Positions 17,483 through 24,287 of a stretch of 45,101 bases of DNA are shown piece by piece. Source of the stretch: Planctomycetes bacterium HGW-Planctomycetes-1 (GTDB taxonomy: Bacteria; Planctomycetota; Phycisphaerae; Sedimentisphaerales; UBA12454); the NCBI GenBank assembly GCA_002839495.1, contig PGYD01000006.1:1-45101 (forward strand). Direction: 5' to 3'. The notes below the pieces were generated by a model, which was given only the letters and a program-made list of their open reading frames with translations, was not told the DNA's origin and ran no database searches. The position numbers and the translations under genes were made by a program. Positions within the stretch are counted from its first letter, which is position 1; each line of letters opens with the position of its first letter.

Positions 17483-17675
17483 CCTTGTCTTTCCTTAAAC
17501 AATCCGACTATTATACAAATCGCAGTTAAAAATGCCATAAGGAAATTTCTCATAGTCAAGCAATCCTCTGCCTTGAGCGGTGTTTTCCACGAGGGTCGTT
17601 ATTTTTACTTTATGAGTCATAATGGTTTATCAAGGTTATACCGCAGAAGTGTATTTATTTCAAGAATTTACAGGC
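17483..17675. other. Intergenic region, upstream of the DUF4954 gene
   Basis: 193 bp without a supported gene. The AT-rich part next to 17483-17530 probably contains the promoter of the DUF4954 gene, but I see no convincing hexamer pair. An AAGGAAA ribosome-site-like stretch (minus strand of 17491-17497) is close to its start codon. Otherwise nothing is recognised. Confidence 0.4.
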
Positions 17676-18575
17676 TTACCATTTAAAATAGCAGGCAAAG
17701 TGCCTGTAAAAGAGTCCTGTCGTCCTCATTGTGAAAATGGCGAGGATCTGTATGCCCAACACCGCCGCCAAATGCAGGGCAATTGCCGAATCGGGCCGAG
17801 CCGCAACGTCTTCATAATTGAGGCTGATATACTGCAGATGCCAGGTCAGGACGAAAAGCCCGACCAGAAAAATATAATGCCGAAAGGCCTTTCTTATCGG
17901 CGTAAAAAAATAATCAAACCTGAAAAGCATTAACAGGTCCCCGCTGATACTCATCATCATCACCGCCATCGGAAACAGAAACAATCCAAGTATAACAAAA
18001 GGAAAGACTGCCCTGCCCCGGAAATCAAAGACTTTTGCGGCAACGATAGCCGGCAGCATCACTATTAAAAGAGCTATCGTAAAAGAGTAAAAAGACTTTA
18101 AAACCAGCCAAATATAACCGAATCCGCCGCCAAAAGTAATTTGCGGCAGCGGCTCGACATCGAACGCAGTCGAATAAACTATCTCCGCATAACACCAGAA
18201 AAGCCCGCCCCATACAAGTACGCTTATAATCAGACCTATCGGCAAACAAAACGTAATCATTCCGATAGGAATATAAACATTAAAATGAATGGTAAAGAAT
18301 TTCAGCGCGGTTATGACAAGTATAAATAAAAGAGTGGCCAAGCCTCGTATATTGAAGATTGCAGGCAGTGAATATATGAAAACCGCCTTGTAGAAACCCG
18401 GCAGCGGCTCACCTAACTCTTCGGGCTGTTCTACTTTTTGAACCTTTTCATTTTCAGATACCGGAATAATAAAGATTTGATTGCAGTTTAAACATCTGGC
18501 CCTGCGGCCGGCATAAATGTTTTTGAATGCGCATAAATATTTGCATTTCGGGCAGTGAAATGTGATTGCAGTCAT
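17676..18575 (-). CDS. Zinc-ribbon polytopic membrane protein
   Basis: A 299-residue protein. Residues 8-41 form a zinc ribbon of the MJ0042 type (CPKCKYLCAF ... CLNCNQIFIIP), common at the N-terminus of planctomycete proteins. The rest contains about six to seven hydrophobic segments, starting near ATLLFILVITALKFF and VYIPIGMITFCLPIGLIISV and ending at VGLFVLTWHLQYISL, with a short DFRGRAVFPF loop. No enzymatic motif is visible. The layout resembles DUF4013-like or Yip1-like membrane proteins. The gene starts 5 bp after pilT on the same strand, so it is probably the second gene of that unit, which hints at an envelope- or pilus-linked role (inference). Confidence 0.7.
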   Translation of the reverse strand: MTAITFHCPKCKYLCAFKNIYAGRRARCLNCNQIFIIPVSENEKVQKVEQPEELGEPLPGFYKAVFIYSLPAIFNIRGLATLLFILVITALKFFTIHFNVYIPIGMITFCLPIGLIISVLVWGGLFWCYAEIVYSTAFDVEPLPQITFGGGFGYIWLVLKSFYSFTIALLIVMLPAIVAAKVFDFRGRAVFPFVILGLFLFPMAVMMMSISGDLLMLFRFDYFFTPIRKAFRHYIFLVGLFVLTWHLQYISLNYEDVAARPDSAIALHLAAVLGIQILAIFTMRTTGLFYRHFACYFKW

Positions 18576-18580
18576 CGGCC

Positions 18581-19726
18581 TTATACCGTCATAGCGTTCA
18601 TCGCGTCAATAAAGCACTGAGTATCGTTTGCCCATTTTTTGGCTTCGAGCAGGTCAAGTTTGCCGGTTTTTACCAGCCTGGCGAGATGTATTTCGAAGGT
18701 TATCATTTTTTCGTCCGGCTTGTCCCGCGTCTTTGTCTGAAGCTGAGTATAAAGCTGCTCTATCTTGCCTATTCTGATTATGTTCGCAGATGCGTAATTA
18801 TTATTGTTAAGGATTTCCATACAGACAAGCCTTCCCGTGCCGTCTTTTTTAGGAATCAGCTTTTGGCTGATTACATACGCAAGTCCGAGCGAAAGCTGAT
18901 TGCTGACCTCGTCCTGTCTCGTAGATGGGAAATAGTCGAGGATTCTCGTTATAGACCCTGTAACATCGCGGGTATGCAGCGTTGAAAAAACCAGATGCCC
19001 CGTCTCGGCGGCCATCAGCGTCATTGAAATCGTCTCGGCATCCCTCATTTCGCCGACGAAAATTACGTCAGGGTCTTCGCGAAGCATAGCCTTTAAGCCC
19101 GCCGCAAACGACGGCACATCCCTGCCGACCTCACGCTGAGAAATCACGGCGCCTTTCTGCTTAAGAATATACTCTATCGGGTCTTCGATGGAAATTATCC
19201 TGCAGGCCCTTGTCTGGCTTATTCTGTTTATAAACGACGCGATTGTTGTCGATTTACCTGCGCCGGTGATGCCTGTCATAAGGACAAGGCCGCTCTGGAG
19301 CTTTACAATATCTTTATAAACGTCATTCGGAAATCCAATCTCCTCCAGCTCCGGCACATCGCTTCCCAGCGCCCTGATAGCGGCGGCAGGCCCATCGTTA
19401 TCCATAAAAACGTTGATTCTGAACTGCAAATCGTCGTAATGATAAGAGCAGTCCACGTTGTTATTGGCTTTGAATTCCGCCAGATGCTTTTCGCCGAGCA
19501 GCGGGAAAATAAGCTTCTCGGCTATTTCTTTGGTTACAGTCTCGCCTCGGAGTTTCATAAGATCGCCGTCGAACCGATATGCAGGCTGAACCCCGACCTT
19601 TAGGTGCAGGTCGGAAACCCTCATTACGCCGTGCCTCTTAAAATAGGCCAGCATATCCTCCATACTCCAGTTGCCAAACTCTGCGTTCTTATAAACCTTC
19701 GCGCTGATGGAATAGTTTTCAGCCAT
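18581..19726 (-). CDS. pilT: PilT-family type IV pilus retraction ATPase
   Basis: Hexameric secretion ATPase that powers pilus retraction. From the ATG at 19726 it is 381 aa. Walker A is GITGAGKST (residues 152-160). The Asp box includes ISIEDPIEYIL. Walker B is DPDVIFVGEMRDAET, and the His box is TGHLVFSTLHTRD. An N-terminal PAS-like region contains SDLHLKVGVQPAYRFDGDL, as in PilT/PilU. The C-terminal AIRNLIR motif typical of canonical PilT is not recognisable. This, and the absence of pilin or PilB genes here, leaves PilU-like or other retraction roles open. I prefer 19726 over the TTG at 19741 because GAAAGGG lies 5-11 bp upstream of the ATG. Confidence 0.9.
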   Translation of the reverse strand: MAENYSISAKVYKNAEFGNWSMEDMLAYFKRHGVMRVSDLHLKVGVQPAYRFDGDLMKLRGETVTKEIAEKLIFPLLGEKHLAEFKANNNVDCSYHYDDLQFRINVFMDNDGPAAAIRALGSDVPELEEIGFPNDVYKDIVKLQSGLVLMTGITGAGKSTTIASFINRISQTRACRIISIEDPIEYILKQKGAVISQREVGRDVPSFAAGLKAMLREDPDVIFVGEMRDAETISMTLMAAETGHLVFSTLHTRDVTGSITRILDYFPSTRQDEVSNQLSLGLAYVISQKLIPKKDGTGRLVCMEILNNNNYASANIIRIGKIEQLYTQLQTKTRDKPDEKMITFEIHLARLVKTGKLDLLEAKKWANDTQCFIDAMNAMTV

Positions 19727-19755
19727 AACACGCCCTTTCAAAGCAAGATATAACC

Positions 19756-19784
19756 ATTTTAAGCATTTGAGCGGTTAAAATCAA
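19756..19784 (-). promoter_or_regulatory. Candidate pilT promoter
   Basis: On the minus strand TTGATT (19784-19779), a 17-bp spacer and TAAAAT (19761-19756) precede the pilT start by 30 bp. A reasonable but not perfect match. Confidence 0.45.
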
Positions 19785-19885
19785 ATACAAAGCTCATAAA
19801 CTCCGCCGGTATGTAAATCTTTGCAATATATATAGAGTACTGGTATGATACTTCGCTGATTTTATGACTGAAAAAGAGCTGAAAT

Positions 19886-20071
19886 TTACGGAAATGTCCC
19901 TCGGCGACCACCTTCAGGAGCTTCGCCGATAATTTCAAGATTGCGTATGACAGCATGCTGTGTTTTCTTGTCGGCCTCGAAGGAAGCAAAAGTCATCCCG
20001 GCAGTATATTCCCTGATGCAATTTATTGCTTCCAAAATATCGTCTATGTGCTGCTTATAATCCCTCGGCAT
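19886..20071 (-). pseudogene. Truncated HepT-like (DUF86) toxin remnant
   Basis: The 61-residue frame begins MPRDYKQHIDDILEAINCI and reads FASFEADKKTQHAVIRNLEIIGEA, the typical first half of HepT/DUF86 HEPN-domain proteins (usually about 110-140 aa). After IIGEA it runs into PEGGRRGTFP and stops. I checked the other two frames of the next about 120 bp and saw no HepT continuation, so the second half, including the catalytic Rx4-6H region, is deleted or replaced rather than merely frameshifted. It overlaps the nucleotidyltransferase gene by 17 bp, the usual mntA-hepT arrangement. Confidence 0.75.
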
Positions 20072-20354
20072 AAATTACTTCCCGTTCAATGATAGGTTTG
20101 ATTCGCGGCTTGATTGTGTCTGCCATCACAAGATCAATCGGACAGTTAAAAAGTTTTTCGAGATAAAACTTCAAATCCATATAATGGTCAAAAGTAGGCT
20201 CTGAAAAATCAACCAGAATATCGATATCGCTTTGCGCGGTTGCTTCATTGCGGACCGCAGAACCGAATAGCCCTATCTTGCAAACAGTGAAATCCTGTTT
20301 TAGCTTAAGCGCTTTTTGGTTTAATTGAGATAATATCGCTTCTTGTGCAGTCAT
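20055..20354 (-). CDS. MntA-like minimal nucleotidyltransferase (antitoxin of HepT/MntA)
   Basis: A 99-residue protein with the minimal nucleotidyltransferase signature: GLFGSAVRNEA (G31-S32) then QSDIDILVDF with the metal-binding D43 and D45, and a later IDLV containing the third acidic position. Family knowledge: MntA antitoxins AMPylate the HEPN ribonuclease HepT and neutralise it. Here all visible catalytic residues are present, but the partner toxin is truncated. The C-terminus (REVIYAEGL) overlaps the hepT remnant. A promoter-like pair lies 30 bp upstream at 20384-20413. Confidence 0.85.
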   Translation of the reverse strand: MTAQEAILSQLNQKALKLKQDFTVCKIGLFGSAVRNEATAQSDIDILVDFSEPTFDHYMDLKFYLEKLFNCPIDLVMADTIKPRIKPIIEREVIYAEGL

Positions 20355-20383
20355 ATTCTGCCTTTTAATTAAAATTCGATATT

Positions 20384-20413
20384 ATTATACCTAAATTGTA
20401 CTGATATTGTCCA
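20384..20413 (-). promoter_or_regulatory. Candidate promoter of the mntA-hepT pair
   Basis: On the minus strand TGGACA (20413-20408), an 18-bp spacer and a perfect TATAAT (20389-20384) precede the mntA start at 20354. AAAGG lies between, close to the ATG. Confidence 0.55.
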
Positions 20414-20421
20414 GATTATTC

Positions 20422-21327
20422 TTATTGTCCAAAGGCGGCTTCGATTAACTCGTCGAAATCCGGCGCATAACCTTCCCATGCCTGCAGAACCGCCCCGTCG
20501 AGCAAAATCACTACGACAGGAGTCTGGACGAACCATTTCTTCGCATCGCTTAACCTGCCGCGGGTAACATCGCCGCTTATTTCTATCAGATGCTCTTCAC
20601 CGCTGACAGAAGGCATCTCGATAAACGCAAGATTAATATTATTGCCTTTAAGATTATGATGCATTTTTTCATATTCCGGTATCGCAATCCTGCAGTCGGG
20701 ACAGTCGTAATGATACATAAGTACAACCCATTCGCCTGTTTGCAGGCTGTCTTTAATATCTATATATTCGAGTAAAGGCCAAACATCCTGATTCGCCCAT
20801 TGTTTCACATCGAGAACTTCGTACTTTTCGCTCACCATGGGCGGTTTATTCGTAATAAGAACATATTCAACAGCCGGCAGCAGGATAAAAGTCGGTATCG
20901 CAATCGCGAAAAAATGAACGGCCTTAGGCCATGGCGGCGGCAGCAATTTCTCCCCTTTAGGTCTAAAAATCGCAAGCAGTACGAACAGAGGCACATCCAT
21001 AACAAAAAGCGTAATCCACGGATTGACTGTAACCGTCCCGAAACAACCGCAGGACTCGGCCCCGATTAACCCCTTATGTAATGTAACGACGATAAAACCG
21101 GCAAAGGAAATTAACGCGAGCAGCCAACCTGCCTTTCTGAACAAACCGCTTATAAGCCAGATGCCCAATCCCAACTCGAGCGGTATTTGAATCAGGAAAA
21201 ACTCCCACGATTCCCAAAAGCCCTTGCTGATTATCGGCTCCGTCAAAAGCTGATGAATTTTCATCGCCGTGGCGAACAGTAAAACTAATCCGGTAATCCA
21301 CATCACTATAATATTCGCTTTTTTCAT
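20422..21327 (-). CDS. MauE-like membrane protein fused to a thioredoxin-like domain
   Basis: A 301-residue protein starting MKKANIIVMWITGLVLLFA. The first half has four membrane helices and the CGCFG motif (GLIGAESCGCFGTVTVNPW), typical of MauE/DoxX-like redox membrane proteins. A fifth helix leads to an extracytoplasmic thioredoxin-like domain with a CPDC active site (VVLMYHYDCPDCRIAIPEYE) and a cis-proline-like TPVVVILLDG. Likely role: moving reducing equivalents or oxidising cysteines in the envelope (inference). A longer frame reaches 21366 but begins with MDSRFRGND, the translation of a palindromic repeat, so I start at the ATG at 21327. Confidence 0.82.
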   Translation of the reverse strand: MKKANIIVMWITGLVLLFATAMKIHQLLTEPIISKGFWESWEFFLIQIPLELGLGIWLISGLFRKAGWLLALISFAGFIVVTLHKGLIGAESCGCFGTVTVNPWITLFVMDVPLFVLLAIFRPKGEKLLPPPWPKAVHFFAIAIPTFILLPAVEYVLITNKPPMVSEKYEVLDVKQWANQDVWPLLEYIDIKDSLQTGEWVVLMYHYDCPDCRIAIPEYEKMHHNLKGNNINLAFIEMPSVSGEEHLIEISGDVTRGRLSDAKKWFVQTPVVVILLDGAVLQAWEGYAPDFDELIEAAFGQ

Positions 21328-21342
21328 AATTTCACATTTGTC

Positions 21343-21362
21343 ATTCCCGCGAAAGCGGGAAT
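21343..21362. repeat. Short palindromic repeat (GAAA tetraloop hairpin)
   Basis: ATTCCCGC-GAAA-GCGGGAAT forms an 8-bp perfect stem with a four-base loop. On the minus strand the flanking sequence reads TGGATTCCCGC ... GGGAATGACA, a widely dispersed palindromic repeat that translates as DSRFRGND. It lies between the SDR gene and the MauE-thioredoxin gene and artificially extends the latter's open frame. Confidence 0.8.
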
Positions 21363-21371
21363 CCATTTTTA

Positions 21372-21403
21372 ATTAGTGTCTATTCGTGTTTATTCGTGGT
21401 TTC
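21372..21403 (-). repeat. Dispersed repeat after the SDR stop codon
   Basis: Minus-strand sequence GAAACCACGAATAAACACG, then AATAGACACTAAT, begins four bases after the SDR stop. It contains an internal near-repeat of CACGAATA. It is related to the copy after the DUF4954 gene (15486-15461) and abuts the palindromic repeat at 21343-21362. Confidence 0.5.
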
Positions 21404-21406
21404 TTT

Positions 21407-22168
21407 TTACGCTCTCATATAAAGTCCGCCGTTGACGGCTATGTATTCGCCCGTGATAAAGCCTGCCGCATCGCTTGCGAGAAACAGTATCGCTTTTGCG
21501 ACATCTTCTGCCCTGCCGTTTCGGCCCAGCGGCGTCTCTTTGGCGACCGCTGCTCTTCGTTCAGCAGTGCTGAACTGCTCGTGAAAACGAGTCTCTATCA
21601 GACCGGGCATTACGGAATTAACCCTGATTCCGAATGGTGCGAATTCCTTCGCCATCGCGATTGTCATCGTCGCCACCGCCGCTTTTGCAGAGGCGTAAAT
21701 TCCGCCGCCGCCCGCCCCGCCGTTATGACCCGCAATAGAACCGATATTTACTATACAGCCTTTTGTCTTCTTTAGTTCTTCTAACGCCGCCTGCGATACG
21801 AGAAATGCGTTTTTTACATTTGTCGCAAAGGCGTCATCGAAATATTCTTCCGTTGCATCGGCAAAAAACTGTCTCGCTATTAATGAACCGGCGTTATTTA
21901 CAAGTACGTCGATACCGCCCGCCTGTTTGACAAAATCTTCGAGTAGTTTTACCACTTGTTTTTTATCTCTCATATCGGCTTTGAGCAGACAGCCGTCGGA
22001 GATTTTATTTACTTCATCGAAAGTCTCTTTGCCTCCCGATTCTGTCCTGAAGTAATGAACGCCGACGAAACAGCCCTGCAGAGCGAACATCTTCGCCGTC
22101 GCAGCCCCGATTCCGCTGGACGAGCCGGTAACCAAAACCTTTTTGCCTTTTAAATCTTCATAAATCAT
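21407..22168 (-). CDS. Short-chain dehydrogenase/reductase (FabG-like)
   Basis: A 253-residue classical SDR. The dinucleotide-binding motif is VTGSSSGIGAATAKMF (TGxxxGxG). NNAG is present in VLVNNAGSL. The catalytic serine lies in IVNIGSIAGHNG, and the YxxxK motif is IYASAKAAVATM. The C-terminus SDAAGFITGEYIAVNGGLYMRA is typical of FabG-like enzymes. It reduces or oxidises a keto/hydroxy group with NAD(P)(H). The substrate is unknown, and membership of the fatty-acid cycle is not supported by neighbours, since there are no acp, fabF or fabD genes. The sequence upstream is the REPIN at 22188-22237, only 20 bp from the start codon. Confidence 0.9.
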   Translation of the reverse strand: MIYEDLKGKKVLVTGSSSGIGAATAKMFALQGCFVGVHYFRTESGGKETFDEVNKISDGCLLKADMRDKKQVVKLLEDFVKQAGGIDVLVNNAGSLIARQFFADATEEYFDDAFATNVKNAFLVSQAALEELKKTKGCIVNIGSIAGHNGGAGGGGIYASAKAAVATMTIAMAKEFAPFGIRVNSVMPGLIETRFHEQFSTAERRAAVAKETPLGRNGRAEDVAKAILFLASDAAGFITGEYIAVNGGLYMRA

Positions 22169-22187
22169 TATTCTTTTTCCTTTATAT

Positions 22188-22237
22188 TTAGCCCGCCGTT
22201 TTACGGCGGGTTAACCCCCGGTAAAACCGGGGGCTAA
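22188..22237. repeat. REPIN-like inverted pair of REP palindromes
   Basis: Two 27-bp palindromic units in inverted orientation share a central TTAA (22211-22214). Unit A (22188-22214) is TTAGCCC-GCCG-TTTTA-CGGC-GGGTTAA. Unit B, read on the minus strand (22237-22211), is TTAGCCC-CCGG-TTTTA-CCGG-GGGTTAA. Flanks and loop are identical, while the inner four stem bases differ on both sides so that pairing is kept. The pair lies beside the RAYT gene, as expected for REPs mobilised by such transposases. Confidence 0.85.
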
Positions 22238-22253
22238 TTATTTAACTACTAAA

Positions 22254-22703
22254 TCATAAAAAGAATTGTGCTATCAAGCTGATGAAACTTAATAGAATGG
22301 ATATAACTGCAAAAATAATTGCAAGTTGAAAATATCGGTCTGGATGCCAGTAAATAGAAAACAATCTGAACAGGCAACAATTATGTCCATAATCAATTTC
22401 AAAATCATAATTCTCACCGGATTTTAAGTTGCCAAGTTTTTTTCGATAATATTCAGAAATAATAATTGCTTTATTTTGTTCTCGAATCTTATTTGTATGG
22501 TGCCTGTCATTATAATAGTTAATGTAATTATCATCTAATACCCTGCACTCACAGTAAACCTTTTTTTGGGTTGATGTGCATTGCACCTTAATACAATCTC
22601 CAGAGTTTACCTTGTCGTCATTTGGTATCCAAATGCAGGGGTCTCTTGCTTCCTCGTGTAGAGCCACAAAAACTTTATATTTATTTGTTGTGGTTTTGCA
22701 CAT
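22254..22703 (-). CDS. Hypothetical C-terminally membrane-anchored protein in the RAYT unit
   Basis: Not recognised. 149 aa, AT-rich compared with its neighbours. Residues 1-110 look like a mixed beta domain with several cysteines and histidines (KVFVALHEEARDPCIWIP, QCTSTQKKVYCECRVLDD, EYYRKKLGNLKSGENYDFEI). Residues about 127-149 form one hydrophobic helix (LAIIFAVISILLSFISLIAQFFL, split here as LAIIFAVISILLS and FISLIAQFFL), giving a tail-anchored topology. The ATG lies 22 bp inside the 3' end of the RAYT gene, and the stop lies 16 bp from the REPIN. It could be a cargo or resident gene caught between REP elements. The different composition suggests recent acquisition (inference). Confidence 0.6.
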   Translation of the reverse strand: MCKTTTNKYKVFVALHEEARDPCIWIPNDDKVNSGDCIKVQCTSTQKKVYCECRVLDDNYINYYNDRHHTNKIREQNKAIIISEYYRKKLGNLKSGENYDFEIDYGHNCCLFRLFSIYWHPDRYFQLAIIFAVISILLSFISLIAQFFL

Positions 22704-23130
22704 ATCTTATTCTTCGCTCTAAAGTTTCTTTATCAAAACAAAATCTTTTGTCGCAACCTGCCGTCCATACTTTACCATCGCAACCAACGGTTTTCAAGGC
22801 AAGACGAGCGGCACTTTTATAATAGGCCACAATTTTGGCAATCGGCTGAGGGACATACTCGGCAACAACGTGAATATGATTGGATTTCACCGCTAAAGCA
22901 TATATTTGCTGCTTAAGCAGTTCCGCTTGTTTCGTTATCGCCTGCCGGACAATTTCTCGTTGAGGTTTCGACAGTTTGACCATATCTTGTACCTGTAATT
23001 TTTGATTTGCCTGCAATAGTGCTTCATTGGCAGGAAGAATTTTCCCGTCTTTTACATAACGGCGTTCATCCCCCTGCAGCCACGTGCCGTAAGTTGTCCA
23101 CGTTATATGATAACCCAACGTCTTCGCCAT
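22681..23130 (-). CDS. REP-associated tyrosine transposase (RAYT, IS200-like Y1 HUH family)
   Basis: A 149-residue single-domain transposase. N-terminal LGYHITWTTYGTWLQGDERRYV is the classic RAYT opening. The HUH metal site is HIHVV in VKSNHIHVVAEYVPQ. The candidate nucleophilic tyrosine is in IVAYYKSAARLALKTVG. The C-terminus WTAGCDKRFCFDKETLERRIRYVQNH is also typical. RAYTs nick and join single-stranded REP hairpins and are normally single-copy domesticated genes that disperse REPs. Both flanks here carry REP palindromes of one family (22188-22237 and 23136-23181), and its start codon is 5 bp from the right-hand block. It appears intact. Confidence 0.93.
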   Translation of the reverse strand: MAKTLGYHITWTTYGTWLQGDERRYVKDGKILPANEALLQANQKLQVQDMVKLSKPQREIVRQAITKQAELLKQQIYALAVKSNHIHVVAEYVPQPIAKIVAYYKSAARLALKTVGCDGKVWTAGCDKRFCFDKETLERRIRYVQNHNK

Positions 23131-23135
23131 AATAT

Positions 23136-23181
23136 TTAGCCCGCCGTTTTATATTTAGCCCCCAGTTTTACTGGGGGTTAT
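23136..23181 (+). repeat. Truncated plus complete REP palindrome upstream of RAYT
   Basis: A half unit (23136-23151: TTAGCCC-GCCG-TTTTA, lacking its right arm) is followed by a complete unit (23155-23181: TTAGCCC-CCAG-TTTTA-CTGG-GGGTTAT). Both are preceded by the same ATAT. The complete unit has the same loop and outer arms as the REPIN at 22188 but a third, self-complementary stem variant (CCAG/CTGG). Its loop TTTTA supplies the rmuC stop codon (TAA on the minus strand). Confidence 0.85.
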
Positions 23182-24100
23182 CCTTATCCTGTATTTGTTC
23201 TAATTGCATTACAAGTTTATCAAGTTTTTTCTGGCCTTCCTCGTGTTTGGAATGTGCATTTCGCAGATGTCCGCCAAGGGTATCCCATAATGAAACAAAA
23301 TCTGCGAATGAAACATTGAGAGTTTTAAGATTTTTGCGTATTTCGGCGGCCTGTTTTTCGATTTGCATACCGTGAAGACCCATTACGATTGTCATAAGAT
23401 AAATATAAAGCAGGTTCGGCGAAACAGGAAAGACCTTTTTCCCGAACGCGTAATCCTGAATGCTGATGGTATCTTCCGCTGTTTTTACCATTGCCTCATA
23501 ATAAACATTTTCGGCCGGAATATACATAATCGCAAAATCCAGCGTCCCCTCGTCAGGCTTGATATAGCTTTCAGCTATTTTATCTATATGTTTTTGTACG
23601 TCTCTTAGAAATTCCTTATGGAGTTTTTGCTTCTCGGCGTCGCTTTGCGACTGTTGGAGCTTTTCAAAATTGCTCAATGGAAATTTTGCGTCAATCGGAA
23701 CTGAATACTGCGGCATCTTTACCAGCGCATCGACTTTTTTGCCGTCGCGGAAACCATATTGCAAAACGAAACTGTCCGCAGGAAGCACCGCTGACAAAAT
23801 CTTCTCGAGCGACCATTCGCCAAGTCCGCCCCGCAGTTTCGGACTGGCAAGGATTTGCTGAAGACTTTTTAAATCCGAACTCAAGTCCACTATCCTCTTG
23901 CCGGTCTCCTGAAGCCTGACAAGCTCGGCATTTACCTCTTTTAATGTCTGGGCTTGAGACTGAAGATTTTTATCGATGGTATTTTGCAGACCGGCGGACA
24001 AATCTTCCTGTGCCTTCTGTGAACGAATAGTCAGCCACAAAAGGAACGCTATCACCCCCAAAACCGCTACTATTAGAATTACTATAAGTGCCTCTGTCAT
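23168..24100 (-). CDS. rmuC: RmuC family DNA recombination protein
   Basis: A 310-residue protein with an N-terminal membrane helix (residues 4-24), a coiled-coil segment (QKAQEDLSAGLQNTIDKNLQ to about residue 80) and the RmuC nuclease-like domain: LASPKLRGGLGEWSLEKILS, VLQYGFRDGKKVDALVKMPQ, VPIDAKFPLSNFEKL and FAIMYIPAENVYYEAM. Family knowledge: RmuC limits inversion at short inverted repeats in E. coli and is thought to be a PD-(D/E)XK-like nuclease. The last four codons and stop (DNPQ-stop) are formed by a REP palindrome, so the original C-terminus was probably altered by REP insertion. Confidence 0.92.
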   Translation of the reverse strand: MTEALIVILIVAVLGVIAFLLWLTIRSQKAQEDLSAGLQNTIDKNLQSQAQTLKEVNAELVRLQETGKRIVDLSSDLKSLQQILASPKLRGGLGEWSLEKILSAVLPADSFVLQYGFRDGKKVDALVKMPQYSVPIDAKFPLSNFEKLQQSQSDAEKQKLHKEFLRDVQKHIDKIAESYIKPDEGTLDFAIMYIPAENVYYEAMVKTAEDTISIQDYAFGKKVFPVSPNLLYIYLMTIVMGLHGMQIEKQAAEIRKNLKTLNVSFADFVSLWDTLGGHLRNAHSKHEEGQKKLDKLVMQLEQIQDKDNPQ

Positions 24101-24132
24101 AAAACATTCCCAAAAAGTCTGTATTTCGGGAA

Positions 24133-24161
24133 ATTATAACTTTTCTGCCCCAAATCGTCAA
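24133..24161 (-). promoter_or_regulatory. Strong candidate rmuC promoter
   Basis: On the minus strand TTGACG (24161-24156), a 17-bp spacer and a perfect TATAAT (24138-24133) lie about 33 bp before the rmuC start codon at 24100. Confidence 0.7.
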
Positions 24162-24272
24162 AAACTATAAAAAAACAAATTAAAGATTTAAAAAGTCCTG
24201 TTTTTTGGGTCCTAAAAAACTGTCAAAATAGGTAAAATTTCCTAAAAAATCCTTTTTCCTACCGATTATAAG

Positions 24273-24281
24273 TGTTATAAT
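24273..24281 (+). promoter_or_regulatory. Extended -10 promoter of the DUF11 lipoprotein gene
   Basis: TGT-TATAAT is a perfect extended -10 element. The -35 position (about 24253-24258) is only a T-run, consistent with extended -10 promoters that need little -35 contact. It predicts transcription from about 24288 and a leader of about 124 nt. Confidence 0.6.
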
Positions 24282-24287
24282 ATCGTC

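Noticed and set aside
17021-17686. 221-residue plus-strand frame opposite the DUF4954 gene
   Set aside because: It runs antisense to a strong beta-helix gene and has no recognisable motif.
19759-19989. Frame that might hold the missing HepT C-terminus
   Set aside because: No HepT-like residues or Rx4-6H motif in it, so a simple frameshift does not explain the truncation.
21328-21366. N-terminal MDSRFRGND extension of the MauE-thioredoxin protein
   Set aside because: It is the translation of a dispersed palindromic repeat, and the ATG at 21327 begins a normal membrane helix.
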